This document shows positions 17,725-27,884 of a stretch of 38,447 bases of DNA, one piece after another. The notes under the pieces are model-generated. The model made no database searches. It was given only the letters and a program-made list of their open reading frames with translations, and was not told the DNA's origin. Source of the stretch: Calditrichota bacterium (lineage in GTDB: Bacteria; Calditrichota; Calditrichia; Calditrichales; Calditrichaceae). The position numbers and the translations under genes were made by a program. The stretch covers positions 1 through 38,447 of the forward strand of contig JAJRSN010000229.1 of the NCBI GenBank assembly GCA_024278715.1. Reading direction: 5' to 3'. Every line of letters starts with the position of its first letter. Position 1 is the first letter of the stretch.

Positions 17725-19218
17725 TTAGTTCTGTAAATAATCTTCCAATACTACCGGACGTTTTTGCACAAAATCATAAAATGTCTTCCTTTTGATATCC
17801 GACAACAACAATTTGTAACTGATCAGGGCGTTGAGCCGCGAATTATACGCCTGACTCAGCCGATTGCGGTCAAGAGCAAGAGCCTGACTGTTGATATCGC
17901 CGTTGGCAAAACGATTTTTACTGATATTGAAACTCTTTTCCGCCACCTTAACGTTCTTTTCCAATAACCGCAGCCGTCTTAAGCTGCTTTGAAACGCCAA
18001 AACAGTGTTGCGTATATCGCGGATGATGGTGATCTCCTGATCCTTTAACGCCATTTCCTGTTTTTTAAGCCTGGCTCTGGCGGCAAGACGGCGATTTTTA
18101 TTTACGCCCCAATCCCAAAGAGGAATGGTAACCGACAAAGATACGCCGCGGTTGCCGGGTCTGCGTTTTAATTCCTCCCAGGCATTGTCGAAGGTTGAGT
18201 AAAGCGCCAAGTCACGCGGGTCTTGTTTAACGCCTATTAAATCGTAGTAGGCGGAAATTTTACCGCTAATTTGGTATTCCGATTTGATTCGCGCAAGATT
18301 GAGCTTTTGTTGTTCGATCGAAATTTTTTGTTCCTGCAATTCCAGCCGATTCTTCAGACCGTATTCCAACGCTATGTTCAAATCAACATAAATAATAGGG
18401 TAGGACAGATCGGTGTTCAGAACAATAGAGTCTTCCATGTTGATGCTTAAAAGTTGTTTTAAAGCGTCGGCGTTAGTAACGTGATCCACTTTGGACAGGT
18501 CGTAATTATTTTCTGCTTCGCCGAGGTCCACTTCCATTTGCAGGGCTTCAACTTCCGCGATCACCCCCGCCTTAAATTTGTTGATAGCCAATTGATAGGC
18601 TTCTTTTTGCTGCTGCAAGGTCTGGAAGGCGATTTTTTCCCGTTCGATGGCTGAGTACAAATTGTAAAAAGACTGAGCCACTTCGTACTCAAGATCGAGC
18701 TGCGCCCGCAGAAGACGTTTTTTTGACAACTGATAATTGAGCTCCGCCATTTTCAAAGCCGACTGAATTTTATTGTACGAATAAAACGCTTCGATGGGTT
18801 GTTCCAGTCCGATGCGCGTATTGAGCCGAAAAGACTGTTCATGGCGGAAGTAATCCTGAACGTGGTCCACGCCCGTGGAAAGGTAAATATTGCCATCGGT
18901 GGGCAATGGTTGTTCAATTTGCAGATTGCCGGAGTAGCGAGCCTGTTTTACGGGAAAATAGTACAATCCCGTGCTGTCCAAAAGACTGCTGATGGTTTCG
19001 CTGTAATCGGGAGCCTGCAGAAAGAGATTGACCTGAGTTTTAAAACGGTTGCGTGTGGATTTTAATTCGAATCGCGCGATTTTAAAATCTTCCAGCAAGC
19101 TGCGCATTTTATAGCTGTTTTCGCGGGCGATTTGTTGGCATTGTTCTAAAGTAAGCCTTTTAATTTCTCCTGCTTGCAAATCAATAATGATTATTAATAA
19201 GACAAGAAGAAATTTCAT
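17725..19218 (-). CDS. TolC family outer membrane efflux protein
   Basis: 497 aa with signal peptide; RLTLEQCQQIARENSYKMRSLLEDFKIARFELKSTRNRFK, ALEYGLKNRLELQEQKISIEQQKLNLARIKSEY, GVSLSVTIPLWDWGVNKNRRLAARARLKKQE. Confidence 0.92.
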   Translation of the reverse strand: MKFLLVLLIIIIDLQAGEIKRLTLEQCQQIARENSYKMRSLLEDFKIARFELKSTRNRFKTQVNLFLQAPDYSETISSLLDSTGLYYFPVKQARYSGNLQIEQPLPTDGNIYLSTGVDHVQDYFRHEQSFRLNTRIGLEQPIEAFYSYNKIQSALKMAELNYQLSKKRLLRAQLDLEYEVAQSFYNLYSAIEREKIAFQTLQQQKEAYQLAINKFKAGVIAEVEALQMEVDLGEAENNYDLSKVDHVTNADALKQLLSINMEDSIVLNTDLSYPIIYVDLNIALEYGLKNRLELQEQKISIEQQKLNLARIKSEYQISGKISAYYDLIGVKQDPRDLALYSTFDNAWEELKRRPGNRGVSLSVTIPLWDWGVNKNRRLAARARLKKQEMALKDQEITIIRDIRNTVLAFQSSLRRLRLLEKNVKVAEKSFNISKNRFANGDINSQALALDRNRLSQAYNSRLNALISYKLLLSDIKRKTFYDFVQKRPVVLEDYLQN

Positions 19219-19400
19219 GGTTTTGCTCCTTTTGGGTTAAAAGTGATTTGAAATACGTTGAGACCTGGAGTAAAGTTCTTAAAAAATCAATTTGACCGCA
19301 AAAAAAGTAGAGAATATTTTTATCGTCAGCTTTATTAGCCTGAAAAATACGGCACAAGATGTTTTTGTTCGTTAAACAGAGACGGGGCGCGCGGCGGGGA

Positions 19401-19427
19401 GAAGATCGGGCAACTTGCCCGACCTTC
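19401..19427 (-). other. Stable hairpin just downstream of the second RND gene, between it and the TolC gene
   Basis: Minus-strand GAAGGTCGGGC-AAGTT-GCCCGATCTTC, 11-bp stem with one G-U wobble, starting 5 nt after the TAG stop; no U-tract follows. Confidence 0.75.
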
Positions 19428-19432
19428 GGTTG

Positions 19433-22400
19433 CTACCGATTTTTAGAAAGTTCGGGCTTTAATTTGCGTCTCGAGGCGATAATGCCGGTAGTTAATTGTT
19501 TAAAATAATTCCGCATATCGTCAAAAAGAGTGTAAGCCCAGGGAACCGCGATTAATGAAACCAGAGTCGAAAAAATCAATCCGCCGATAATGGTTCTTCC
19601 CATGGGCGCGTAAGGAATTCCGATCATCTTTGTATTCCCTACAGCCATGGGTATTAAACCGCCGATGGTGGTAAATGCGGTCATTAAAATGGGTCGGAAA
19701 CGATTCTGCCCGCCTTCCAAAAGAGCCTCTAACCTGCTCAACCCCTGCTTGCGCAGGCGATTGACCAGATCAACCAGAACAATGGCGTTATTAACCACAA
19801 TTCCGATCAGAATAATAAAGCCAATTTGACTCATCATATCCAACGGAGTACTTGTGAGGTACAAAATCCAATAAGCGCCCACAAACGAGAAGGGAATGGA
19901 CATGATCACTGAAAGCGGCAGAACGAAAGATTCGAAGAGGATTCCCATCAGCAAAAAAACGAAGGTAATGGAAAGGATGACGCCGAACATCATATTCTGG
20001 CTGCTTTCGCTCAAACGGAAAAAGCGCTTGCCTTTAGACCACGAATATCCGTAGGGCATTTTAAAGCCGGACATGACTTTATCGATTTTTTGGTAAATCG
20101 CGCCGATATCTTTAGAAGTGGTGTTTGCTTTTACGCTGAGATAGGTCTTTCCGTCTTCGCGGTGGATTTCGCCGAAGCCTTTTTTAACTTCCAACTTAGC
20201 CACGGTAGCCAGGGGAATTTCGCGACCGCTGGCGGAAAAGAAAGTGATATTTTTAAGCTGTTCAAAATTTTTGCGGTCCTGCTCCCTTAATTGGATGGTC
20301 ATATTGATTTCTTTTTCTTCGGTTTGATATTTAGGCAACTGAATTCCGCGTAAGGCATACATAATGGTTCCGGTAATAACGCGTGGATTAATTCCGTATT
20401 TTTGAGCCTGTTCGCGGTTAATGATAATGTGCACCTCGTCCTGACCGCGTTCCTGATCGGTTTCGATGCTGATAATTTCGGGAATGTCGCTTAGACGTCG
20501 TTCCACCTCTTTTGCCAACTGCGACAGTTTTCGGGTATCGTCGCCGTACAGGCTGATGGTGACCGAAGAAGACTCGTCGCCTCCCTGTTGTCTCCAGGTT
20601 GTGCGGAACTTAACCCCGGCAAACTCCGGAAGGCGTTTTTTGACATCCGCCAAAACCTGATCGCGATCCATTTTTTTATCGATTTCAATTCCCAGGAGTT
20701 TTACAACCGAATCATAAATAACCTCGTACCATTGTTCGCCTTTTTCCTGCTTCAAAAAGACATGAATCCGCCCGAAATTATGACGATAGCGCACGTCAAT
20801 CGTACGCAGGTTGTACAAATCGGCTTTAACCCGGATGGTATCTTCAACGGCTTTTACCACCCTTTTGGCGTCTTCCAGCGAATAATTGTCGGGCATGTCG
20901 ATCATCAGTCGGAAATCGTTGATATTGCCTTCCATGTTGTCTGTTTTGCCAACCCGCTGCGAAGCAAAATTCATAGAATAAAGAATAATCAACAAAATCA
21001 AAAAAGTTTCCACCCGATGGTTAAGAACCCAGTTGAGAGTGGTACGGTAGTAGCGGTTGAATCTGTAAATGATCGGCGGCTCGTTCACTTTGCGGCGGCT
21101 GACGATGCGGCTTGCCGCCAGGGGAATAAAAATGAGAGCCACGAAAAGAGAAGCCAACAAAGAGAAAATCACCGGCAAACCGATACGCATCATGTAAAAG
21201 CGGAATCCGATCTCATCGTTCATCAAAATCAACGGCAGGAAAACGACTACTGTTGTAAGAGTAGCCATGGTAACGGCAAGCGCCACCTCGCTTGCGCCCA
21301 CGGCGGCGGCTCGTTTAACATCGTAACCCTGCGCTTTTTTATGATAGATGTTTTCCAGAACAACGATGGAGTTATCCACCACCATGCCGATGGAGATCAT
21401 TAAGCCCATCATGGTAATCAGGTTCATCGACCAGCCGATAAAATAGATGACCGTGAGACTGATTAATATGGAAAGAGGGATGGCGACAATCACAATTAAG
21501 GTCATACGAAATCTTCGCAAGAAAAAATAAAGAACAAGAAAGGCGAAAAATCCGCCCCAAAGTCCGGCGTTTTTTAAGTTGTCAACCGATTCCTCGATAA
21601 ATTTTCCCTGATCAAAGAGAATCTCCATTTTAAATCCGCTGAGACGCGGATCATTCAGCAGTTCGTGCAGTTTACCTTCGATTTCATTGCTGAGTTTAAC
21701 CGTGTTAGCCATGGCTTCTTTGTAAATGCCGATCTGTATGGCGCTCTTGCCGTCGATCCGCTGCACCCAGGTTTGTTCGGGCACATCGTACTTTATTTCG
21801 GCAATGTCTTTTAAACGGATGTTAGCTCCTTTGATGGGGATATTGCGGATATCTTCGAGTGTGCGGAATTTACCCACGGAGCGCACATAAATTTTTTGTC
21901 CGCCGGAACGGATGTAGCCCGAGGACATGGAAAAATTATCCTGGCGTAAGGTTTCGATCACATTGTACAAATTGATTTTGTAACCTTTAACCGCGTCCTG
22001 CTTAATGTAAATGAGGATTGATTTTTCATCCGCGCCCCAAATTTCCACATTGGCGACCCCGTCGATTCGCTCCAGAGGTTTTTTAAAGAGCTGCTCGGTA
22101 AAATAATAAGGATCATCCAACGGTTTTTCGGGGATTAAAGCGACCCACATGATGGGGTCATCGTCGTTGCTCCATTTGCGGATGTAGATGCGCTCCACAT
22201 CGTCGGGCAGCTCGGCTTTGATGCGATCCAGCCGGTCACGCAGCTGACTGTAAGCAATGTCCATGTCGATCCCCTGCACAAAGCGCACAAAAGCCCAGCA
22301 TCCGTTGGTAAAGCTGTTGGTTTCCACGCTTCGGACGCCTTTAATGGTGCGAACCGCTTCTTCCACGGGTTGGGCGATGAACTGCTCAACTTCTTCGGGA

Positions 22401-22618
22401 TTGGCATTGGGATAGGGAATCCACACCCCTAAAAAGGGCGGCGTGAATCCGGCGGGCATCAACTCCACGGAAATTTGAGTGTAAGCAATAAAACCCACCA
22501 CCAAAAAAGCCAGCAGCGACATCACCACGGTTACCGGTCGGGTGAGTGCTATTTTGGGTAAAAGCCCGATTTTATTATTTGAGGATTTTTCCACGGAATC
22601 CTTCTTAATTTCATCCAT
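19433..22618 (-). CDS. Efflux RND transporter permease subunit (AcrB/HAE-like)
   Basis: 1061 aa; PYPNANPEEVEQFIAQPVEEAVRTIKGV, MGLMISIGMVVDNSIVVLENIYHKK, FRPILMTAFTTIGGLIPMAVG. Confidence 0.95.
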   Translation of the reverse strand: MDEIKKDSVEKSSNNKIGLLPKIALTRPVTVVMSLLAFLVVGFIAYTQISVELMPAGFTPPFLGVWIPYPNANPEEVEQFIAQPVEEAVRTIKGVRSVETNSFTNGCWAFVRFVQGIDMDIAYSQLRDRLDRIKAELPDDVERIYIRKWSNDDDPIMWVALIPEKPLDDPYYFTEQLFKKPLERIDGVANVEIWGADEKSILIYIKQDAVKGYKINLYNVIETLRQDNFSMSSGYIRSGGQKIYVRSVGKFRTLEDIRNIPIKGANIRLKDIAEIKYDVPEQTWVQRIDGKSAIQIGIYKEAMANTVKLSNEIEGKLHELLNDPRLSGFKMEILFDQGKFIEESVDNLKNAGLWGGFFAFLVLYFFLRRFRMTLIVIVAIPLSILISLTVIYFIGWSMNLITMMGLMISIGMVVDNSIVVLENIYHKKAQGYDVKRAAAVGASEVALAVTMATLTTVVVFLPLILMNDEIGFRFYMMRIGLPVIFSLLASLFVALIFIPLAASRIVSRRKVNEPPIIYRFNRYYRTTLNWVLNHRVETFLILLIILYSMNFASQRVGKTDNMEGNINDFRLMIDMPDNYSLEDAKRVVKAVEDTIRVKADLYNLRTIDVRYRHNFGRIHVFLKQEKGEQWYEVIYDSVVKLLGIEIDKKMDRDQVLADVKKRLPEFAGVKFRTTWRQQGGDESSSVTISLYGDDTRKLSQLAKEVERRLSDIPEIISIETDQERGQDEVHIIINREQAQKYGINPRVITGTIMYALRGIQLPKYQTEEKEINMTIQLREQDRKNFEQLKNITFFSASGREIPLATVAKLEVKKGFGEIHREDGKTYLSVKANTTSKDIGAIYQKIDKVMSGFKMPYGYSWSKGKRFFRLSESSQNMMFGVILSITFVFLLMGILFESFVLPLSVIMSIPFSFVGAYWILYLTSTPLDMMSQIGFIILIGIVVNNAIVLVDLVNRLRKQGLSRLEALLEGGQNRFRPILMTAFTTIGGLIPMAVGNTKMIGIPYAPMGRTIIGGLIFSTLVSLIAVPWAYTLFDDMRNYFKQLTTGIIASRRKLKPELSKNR

Positions 22619-25600
22619 TACGATTCACTCCCGTTTTCTAATATGGATTTGGAACGGGGCATTTTTTCTTTGTTGACAATATCGTACACCATGGGAATAA
22701 CCACCAGAGTCAGCAAAGTGGAAGTGATTAATCCGACGATTACGGTGATCGCCATTGGCGTGCGGATTTCGGCTCCTTCGCCAAATCCCAACGCCATGGG
22801 TAAAAGTCCTAGCACCGTGGTTGACGCGGTCATCAGAATGGGGCGCAGACGGACTCTTCCGGCTTGAATAATGGCGTCAACTTTAGACATGCCGTTGCGA
22901 CGCAGGTGATTGATGTAATCGACAAGCACAATCGCGTTGTTTACGACAATACCCGCCAGCATAATCAATCCCAAAAAGACGACAATGCTCAGGGGAATTC
23001 CCGTGAAATACAGGTACAGAACAACGCCGATAATTGCCAGAGGAATGGTGAAAATAATGATGAACGGATGGATCAATGATTCAAATTGCGAAGCCATGAC
23101 AATGTAAACCAGAAAAATCGCCAGAGCCAGAGCCATCATTAAGCTGTTTAAGGAGGTTTCCATCTCTTTGTTTTGTCCCGCCAGTTCATAGCTAAAATCG
23201 GCAGGTAAATCGAGCTTTTGGATTACTTCAAAAATACTCTGATTCAATTCGTTTAATTTGTAGCCGGGCAAAAGATTGGCTGTAATAACCGCCGAGCGCT
23301 GCTGATCGATGCGGCGGATTTCCGAAGGTCCTTCTTTAACGCGCAATCGGGCGACAGATTCGAGCGGTATCGGGATGTTGTTGTTCGTTGGATTAATAAT
23401 TAGCCTTTTTAAATCATCAATACTTTCGCGATCCGCTTCCCGCAAGCGCACCAGAATATCGATCCGGCGGTCTTCTTCTTTAAACTGCGTGCTTACGTCG
23501 CCCTGTATTTTATTGCGGATTATTTCAGCCACTTTTCTCACATTTAGTCCGTGACGCGCTAACTTTTGGCGGTCGAAAAAGACTTGAACCTCAGGATTTC
23601 CGCGTTGAATGTTTGCCCTGACGTCCACAAGTCCGGGAATCTGTGACATGCGTTCTTCCAGTTTATGGCTGAGCCGCTGCAGTTTTGCGAGGTTAAAGCC
23701 TTTTAAATGAACCTCGATCGGGGTTTTAAACGAAAAGAGAACGGGTCGGGCGATGTCCATTTCCATTCCCGAGTACTCCGAGAATATTTTTCTGATATTG
23801 CCGATGACGCGTTCTTCAGCCCGCGCCATATCGCCGGTGGGTTTGAGGGTCACGGTTATTCGCGCGGTGTTTTCGCCCTCGTCTGTTTTGGTGGAAGCGC
23901 TTTTATCGGTTCCGCTCAGCGAAGAGACCATTTGCACGCCGGGAATTTGCGAAATGCGTTCCTGAATCGGCTCAATGCGGCGATCGGTTTCTTCAACGGG
24001 CGTCCCCACGGGAAGCCTGACTTCCACAAAGAATTCTCCCTGATGCACTTCGGGAATCAATTCGCTGCCCAGGCGCGGAGCGATAACTAAAATCGTAAAC
24101 AGAAAAAGTACAAACACCGCAAGTACAAGTGAGTAGCGATTTTTAAGAGATTTTCGCAGAAGCACCGGATAGCCGCTTTCGATTCTTGAATAGACCACGT
24201 TAAAAACTTTTATGAGAAGGGCGAAAACGGGAGCTAAAATTAATTTAAATATCTGAATTAACAAAAATGAAATGATGGTAAATTCCAATAAAAAACTATG
24301 GAAAAGCCGAAAAAACAGTTCCATGAAAAGAGTGGTTACAAATTTGATTACATAGAATGCCGCTTTAAAGGGCGCGAGCAAAAGGGCAATAGTAAGGCTG
24401 ATAGCACTATTGTTTTTCAGGCTAAGACGAATCCGTGAAAAATCGTCGTACAAAACAAGCACCGAATTAAAACTCAGGAAGTCCTTCCATATCTGGCTTA
24501 CGTAACCCAAAAGTCGTGAATCGCCTTTGGCTGCGAAAGATTTAACCCGTTTTCCGTAATCCCAATCGCGTTTAACAAAGCGAATCAAACCGGCGATTGG
24601 CTGGAAAGCAACCAGAAAAAGGAGCAGAAAGCCCTTTCCGACTGCTAAAAATAATCCGCCGAAAATTTGCACAATCCGCCAAATTCCGAACAGAAAAGCC
24701 TTGGTGTTGCTTAATAAACGGTTTAAAAATTTTGTGATTGCGGACGCCGGTTCAATTGATTCCGGGAGCTGACGTTTTTGGAAATCGAGAATAAAGTTTT
24801 CGGGTAATTTGCTTATTTGCGTACCGCGGATAAAAGTATCGACCTGACGCGAAGAGAGCATGGGAATCAAAAACAGGGCGACCAATAATGAGGCTAACAG
24901 CGAAAAGACAACGGTCAAAGCAAGATCGCCAAAAACCTGTCCGGCGACGCCCTGCACAAAGACGATTGGGAAAAACACGGCAATGGTAGTTAAAGTAGAA
25001 GCCGTAACCGCGCCGCCCACCTCGCGCACTCCGCGGATGGTCGCCTCGATTATGCCGTCGCCTTCTTCGCGGCAGCGGGCAATGCTTTCCAGCACCACAA
25101 TGGAGTTATCCACAAGCATTCCGATGCCGAGCGCCAGACCTCCGAGCGACATGATGTTCAGCGAAACATTGAAAATTTTCATCGGAGCAAAGGTGGCTAC
25201 AATGGAAAGGGGAATGGAAATACCGATAATCACGGTCGGAGAGAGTTTTCTTAAAAAGACAAAGAGGACCAGAATGGCTAAAAGACCGCCCTGAATAGCT
25301 GTGCTTTTAACATCGTTAATGGAATTTTCGATAAAAACTGATTGATCGGACAGTGTTTTAATATTGATGCCCTTTGGCAGGTCGTAGGTAATAAAATTGG
25401 TCATCTGCTTGGCTCGTAAATCGGCGCCGCGTCTTGCTCTGCCTTTTTGCGCGGCAGGCTCTTTTTTAACGCCTTCCTTTTTCGCTTTTTTCATTTGAGC
25501 CACAAAGGCGCGCTGCGCCGGCGATCCGTAAAGTCTTTCTTTGACGCGTCGCGCCACTTCAACAATATTTGCGTCTGCTTCTTTGTAGATTTCGATTTCG

Positions 25601-26475
25601 ACGCTTTCTTTGCCGCCGATGCGCGTAATAATTTCCCGTTCTTTGCTGGTGCGGATTACCTTTCCCACATCTTTGATTTTTATGTTGACGCCGTTCCAGC
25701 GTCCGATTATGATGTTTTCGATTTCTTTAATATTGCGGAATTCATTGAGCGTGCGAACCAGATATTCCGTTTCGCCCTCTTTCAGCTTTCCGCCAGCCAT
25801 ATTGATGTTCTCTTCAGCCAGACGCTCGCGAACGGCTTGAATATCCACCCCGATTAAGGAGAGTTTTTGTTCGTCAAGTTCCACGCGTATTTCTTCTTTT
25901 AACCCGCCTTTAACCTTAACGGCAGCCACGCCGTCAATGGTTTCCAAAGCGCGCTTAATCTCTTCTTCGCCTAAATAACGAAGGTAAGACAGGCTGACGT
26001 CGCCGTACAGTCCGAGACGTATGATGGGGTCGAGAGAGGGATCGTAACGCAAAATAATCGGGCGCTTGGCGTCCAAAGGCAAAAACACCTGATCCAGTTT
26101 TTCTCGCACATCCGCCGTGGCTTTGTTCATGTCGGTATCCCAGGTGAACTCCAGAATCACATCCGATTGCTCGGCTTTGGAAATGGAGCTTATCGAGACC
26201 AGATTGTCCACTACTCCCAAAGCCTGTTCAACGGGACGTGAAATCGTTGTTTCAACTTCTTCGGGCGCGGTGCCCGGGTATTCGGTTCGTACCGTTAAAC
26301 TCGGATAGGTCATTTCGGGCATTAAATTTAAGGCGAGCTGTTTGTAAGAAATAAGACCGAAAACAAACACGCCGATCACAACCATCAAAATGGCTACGGG
26401 ACGTTCTGTGGTTATGCGGAAAATACTATGTTCAAAAGTTGATTTATTCTGTTCCATAAAATAACTATTCTCCAA
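22618..26475 (-). CDS. Efflux RND transporter permease subunit, enlarged (1285 aa) with two internal insertions
   Basis: TEYPGTAPEEVETTISRPVEQALGVVDNL, LGIGMLVDNSIVVLESIARCREEG, RLRPILMTASTTVLGLLPMALGFGEGAEIRTPMAITVIVGL; additional ~215 aa hydrophobic segment after TM6. Confidence 0.95.
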   Translation of the reverse strand: MENSYFMEQNKSTFEHSIFRITTERPVAILMVVIGVFVFGLISYKQLALNLMPEMTYPSLTVRTEYPGTAPEEVETTISRPVEQALGVVDNLVSISSISKAEQSDVILEFTWDTDMNKATADVREKLDQVFLPLDAKRPIILRYDPSLDPIIRLGLYGDVSLSYLRYLGEEEIKRALETIDGVAAVKVKGGLKEEIRVELDEQKLSLIGVDIQAVRERLAEENINMAGGKLKEGETEYLVRTLNEFRNIKEIENIIIGRWNGVNIKIKDVGKVIRTSKEREIITRIGGKESVEIEIYKEADANIVEVARRVKERLYGSPAQRAFVAQMKKAKKEGVKKEPAAQKGRARRGADLRAKQMTNFITYDLPKGINIKTLSDQSVFIENSINDVKSTAIQGGLLAILVLFVFLRKLSPTVIIGISIPLSIVATFAPMKIFNVSLNIMSLGGLALGIGMLVDNSIVVLESIARCREEGDGIIEATIRGVREVGGAVTASTLTTIAVFFPIVFVQGVAGQVFGDLALTVVFSLLASLLVALFLIPMLSSRQVDTFIRGTQISKLPENFILDFQKRQLPESIEPASAITKFLNRLLSNTKAFLFGIWRIVQIFGGLFLAVGKGFLLLFLVAFQPIAGLIRFVKRDWDYGKRVKSFAAKGDSRLLGYVSQIWKDFLSFNSVLVLYDDFSRIRLSLKNNSAISLTIALLLAPFKAAFYVIKFVTTLFMELFFRLFHSFLLEFTIISFLLIQIFKLILAPVFALLIKVFNVVYSRIESGYPVLLRKSLKNRYSLVLAVFVLFLFTILVIAPRLGSELIPEVHQGEFFVEVRLPVGTPVEETDRRIEPIQERISQIPGVQMVSSLSGTDKSASTKTDEGENTARITVTLKPTGDMARAEERVIGNIRKIFSEYSGMEMDIARPVLFSFKTPIEVHLKGFNLAKLQRLSHKLEERMSQIPGLVDVRANIQRGNPEVQVFFDRQKLARHGLNVRKVAEIIRNKIQGDVSTQFKEEDRRIDILVRLREADRESIDDLKRLIINPTNNNIPIPLESVARLRVKEGPSEIRRIDQQRSAVITANLLPGYKLNELNQSIFEVIQKLDLPADFSYELAGQNKEMETSLNSLMMALALAIFLVYIVMASQFESLIHPFIIIFTIPLAIIGVVLYLYFTGIPLSIVVFLGLIMLAGIVVNNAIVLVDYINHLRRNGMSKVDAIIQAGRVRLRPILMTASTTVLGLLPMALGFGEGAEIRTPMAITVIVGLITSTLLTLVVIPMVYDIVNKEKMPRSKSILENGSES

Positions 26476-26532
26476 AAAGCCAGTAAAATTTGGTTTTTAT
26501 TGCTGAATTCCGGCAGATTTTTCGATCATATT

Positions 26533-27666
26533 TTAATTTTGGGCTGCCAGACGATTTTCGCGAACATTTACAATGCGTACGGGCGTCTGGTCTTTCATCC
26601 CGGCTTGACCAACCACAATAACCAATTCGCCTTCTTCGATATCTTTGACGACCTCAACCTTCACATTGTCTTCGTAGGCGGGCATGATACGAATTTTATG
26701 CGCCAGCGAATCACGAACCACATAGGCGTACATGTTCTCGTTTTCGTAAACAATGGCTGTTTTGGGAACCAAAACCACATCACGATGAGTGTCCAGAATG
26801 ATATGGACATTAACAAACATTCCGGGACGGAGCTTACCGGCGCGGTTCCGAACGCCGACGGTTACTTTAAACGTTCCGCTGGAGGGGTCCACAACCGGGC
26901 TGATGCGCTTTACCCACCCTTCGAATTTTTCTCCTTCAAAATACTCCGAAGTCGCATAGGCTCTTTGTCCGATTTTTACCTCTCTCATGTTTTTTTCCGG
27001 CACGTAAACCACGGCAATAACCTGCGAATTGTCCACAACGGAAAATAGCTTGTCGGTGGGGTGAATGCGCTCGCCGATTTTGGTAAGACGTTGTCCCACC
27101 CGTCCGGAAATGGGCGAACGGACTTTGGTAAAATCTAATTTTAATTTAGCCTCGCTCCAGGCGATTTCGGCTGTCTGAAGCGTGTAGCGGGCTTTCTCAA
27201 ATTCTTCTTGACTTAAAAGGTTTTTCTCAAACATGGCTTTTAAACGGTCGAAATTTTTAACCTGTTGATCGTATTCAATCCGTGCTTTTTGTTCAGCCAA
27301 TTCGTATTCTTTGGCTTCGAGCGCCAGCATTATTTCGCCTTTTTTGACATACTGTCCTTCTTCTTTGTAAATAGCTTCAACAATACCCTGAATGCGACTG
27401 TAAACGTCAGCCATGATTTCCGTTTCGAGATTTGAACTTAGAAGCAGGAATTTGGAGATATTCCCCCGAACAATGGGAGTAACTTCAACAGGAACGCGCT
27501 GCTCGGCATCGGAAGGGTCTGGTTTATCTTTAGGATTTTTTTGTTTGCTCGAATCCTGTTGTCTGGCATTTTGAGCCGCTTGTTTCCGACCTTCGCGACT
27601 TCCGCAGGCTGTGAGTGAAAAAATGCTCCAAATAATCAACATTGCAATGAGGAAGGCTCTTTTCAT
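26533..27666 (-). CDS. Efflux RND transporter periplasmic adaptor subunit (HlyD/MFP family)
   Basis: Lipoprotein-like N-term (FSLTACGSREG); ADVYSRIQGIVEAIYKEEGQYVKKGEIMLALEAKEYELAEQKARIEYDQQ; FTKVRSPISGRVGQRLTKIGERI; LRPGMFVNVHIILD. Confidence 0.95.
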   Translation of the reverse strand: MKRAFLIAMLIIWSIFSLTACGSREGRKQAAQNARQQDSSKQKNPKDKPDPSDAEQRVPVEVTPIVRGNISKFLLLSSNLETEIMADVYSRIQGIVEAIYKEEGQYVKKGEIMLALEAKEYELAEQKARIEYDQQVKNFDRLKAMFEKNLLSQEEFEKARYTLQTAEIAWSEAKLKLDFTKVRSPISGRVGQRLTKIGERIHPTDKLFSVVDNSQVIAVVYVPEKNMREVKIGQRAYATSEYFEGEKFEGWVKRISPVVDPSSGTFKVTVGVRNRAGKLRPGMFVNVHIILDTHRDVVLVPKTAIVYENENMYAYVVRDSLAHKIRIMPAYEDNVKVEVVKDIEEGELVIVVGQAGMKDQTPVRIVNVRENRLAAQN

Positions 27667-27884
27667 ATTTACCTCTGTTTTATTGTTTTAAATTAAATTT
27701 TTTACTGTTTGGGTAACGGTATCATAAAAACGGTTGTTTTTTTTATTTGTTATTAAACAATTTCTAAACATTACGTTAAAACAATTGAGCTTGTTTCATT
27801 TTTTATGAATATAGAACAATTAAAGGAGAAAAGAAGTGAAATAGTTAACACAATTTAAAAAACTTTTATTCATCCGTTGTTTAG

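Noticed and set aside
20588-21403. 271-aa plus-strand ORF
   Set aside because: Lies fully antisense within the RND permease gene; composition (His/Gln/Asn rich) is typical of a shadow ORF and no family motif was seen.
26500-27048. 182-aa plus-strand ORF
   Set aside because: Antisense to the well-supported MFP adaptor gene; no domain motif.
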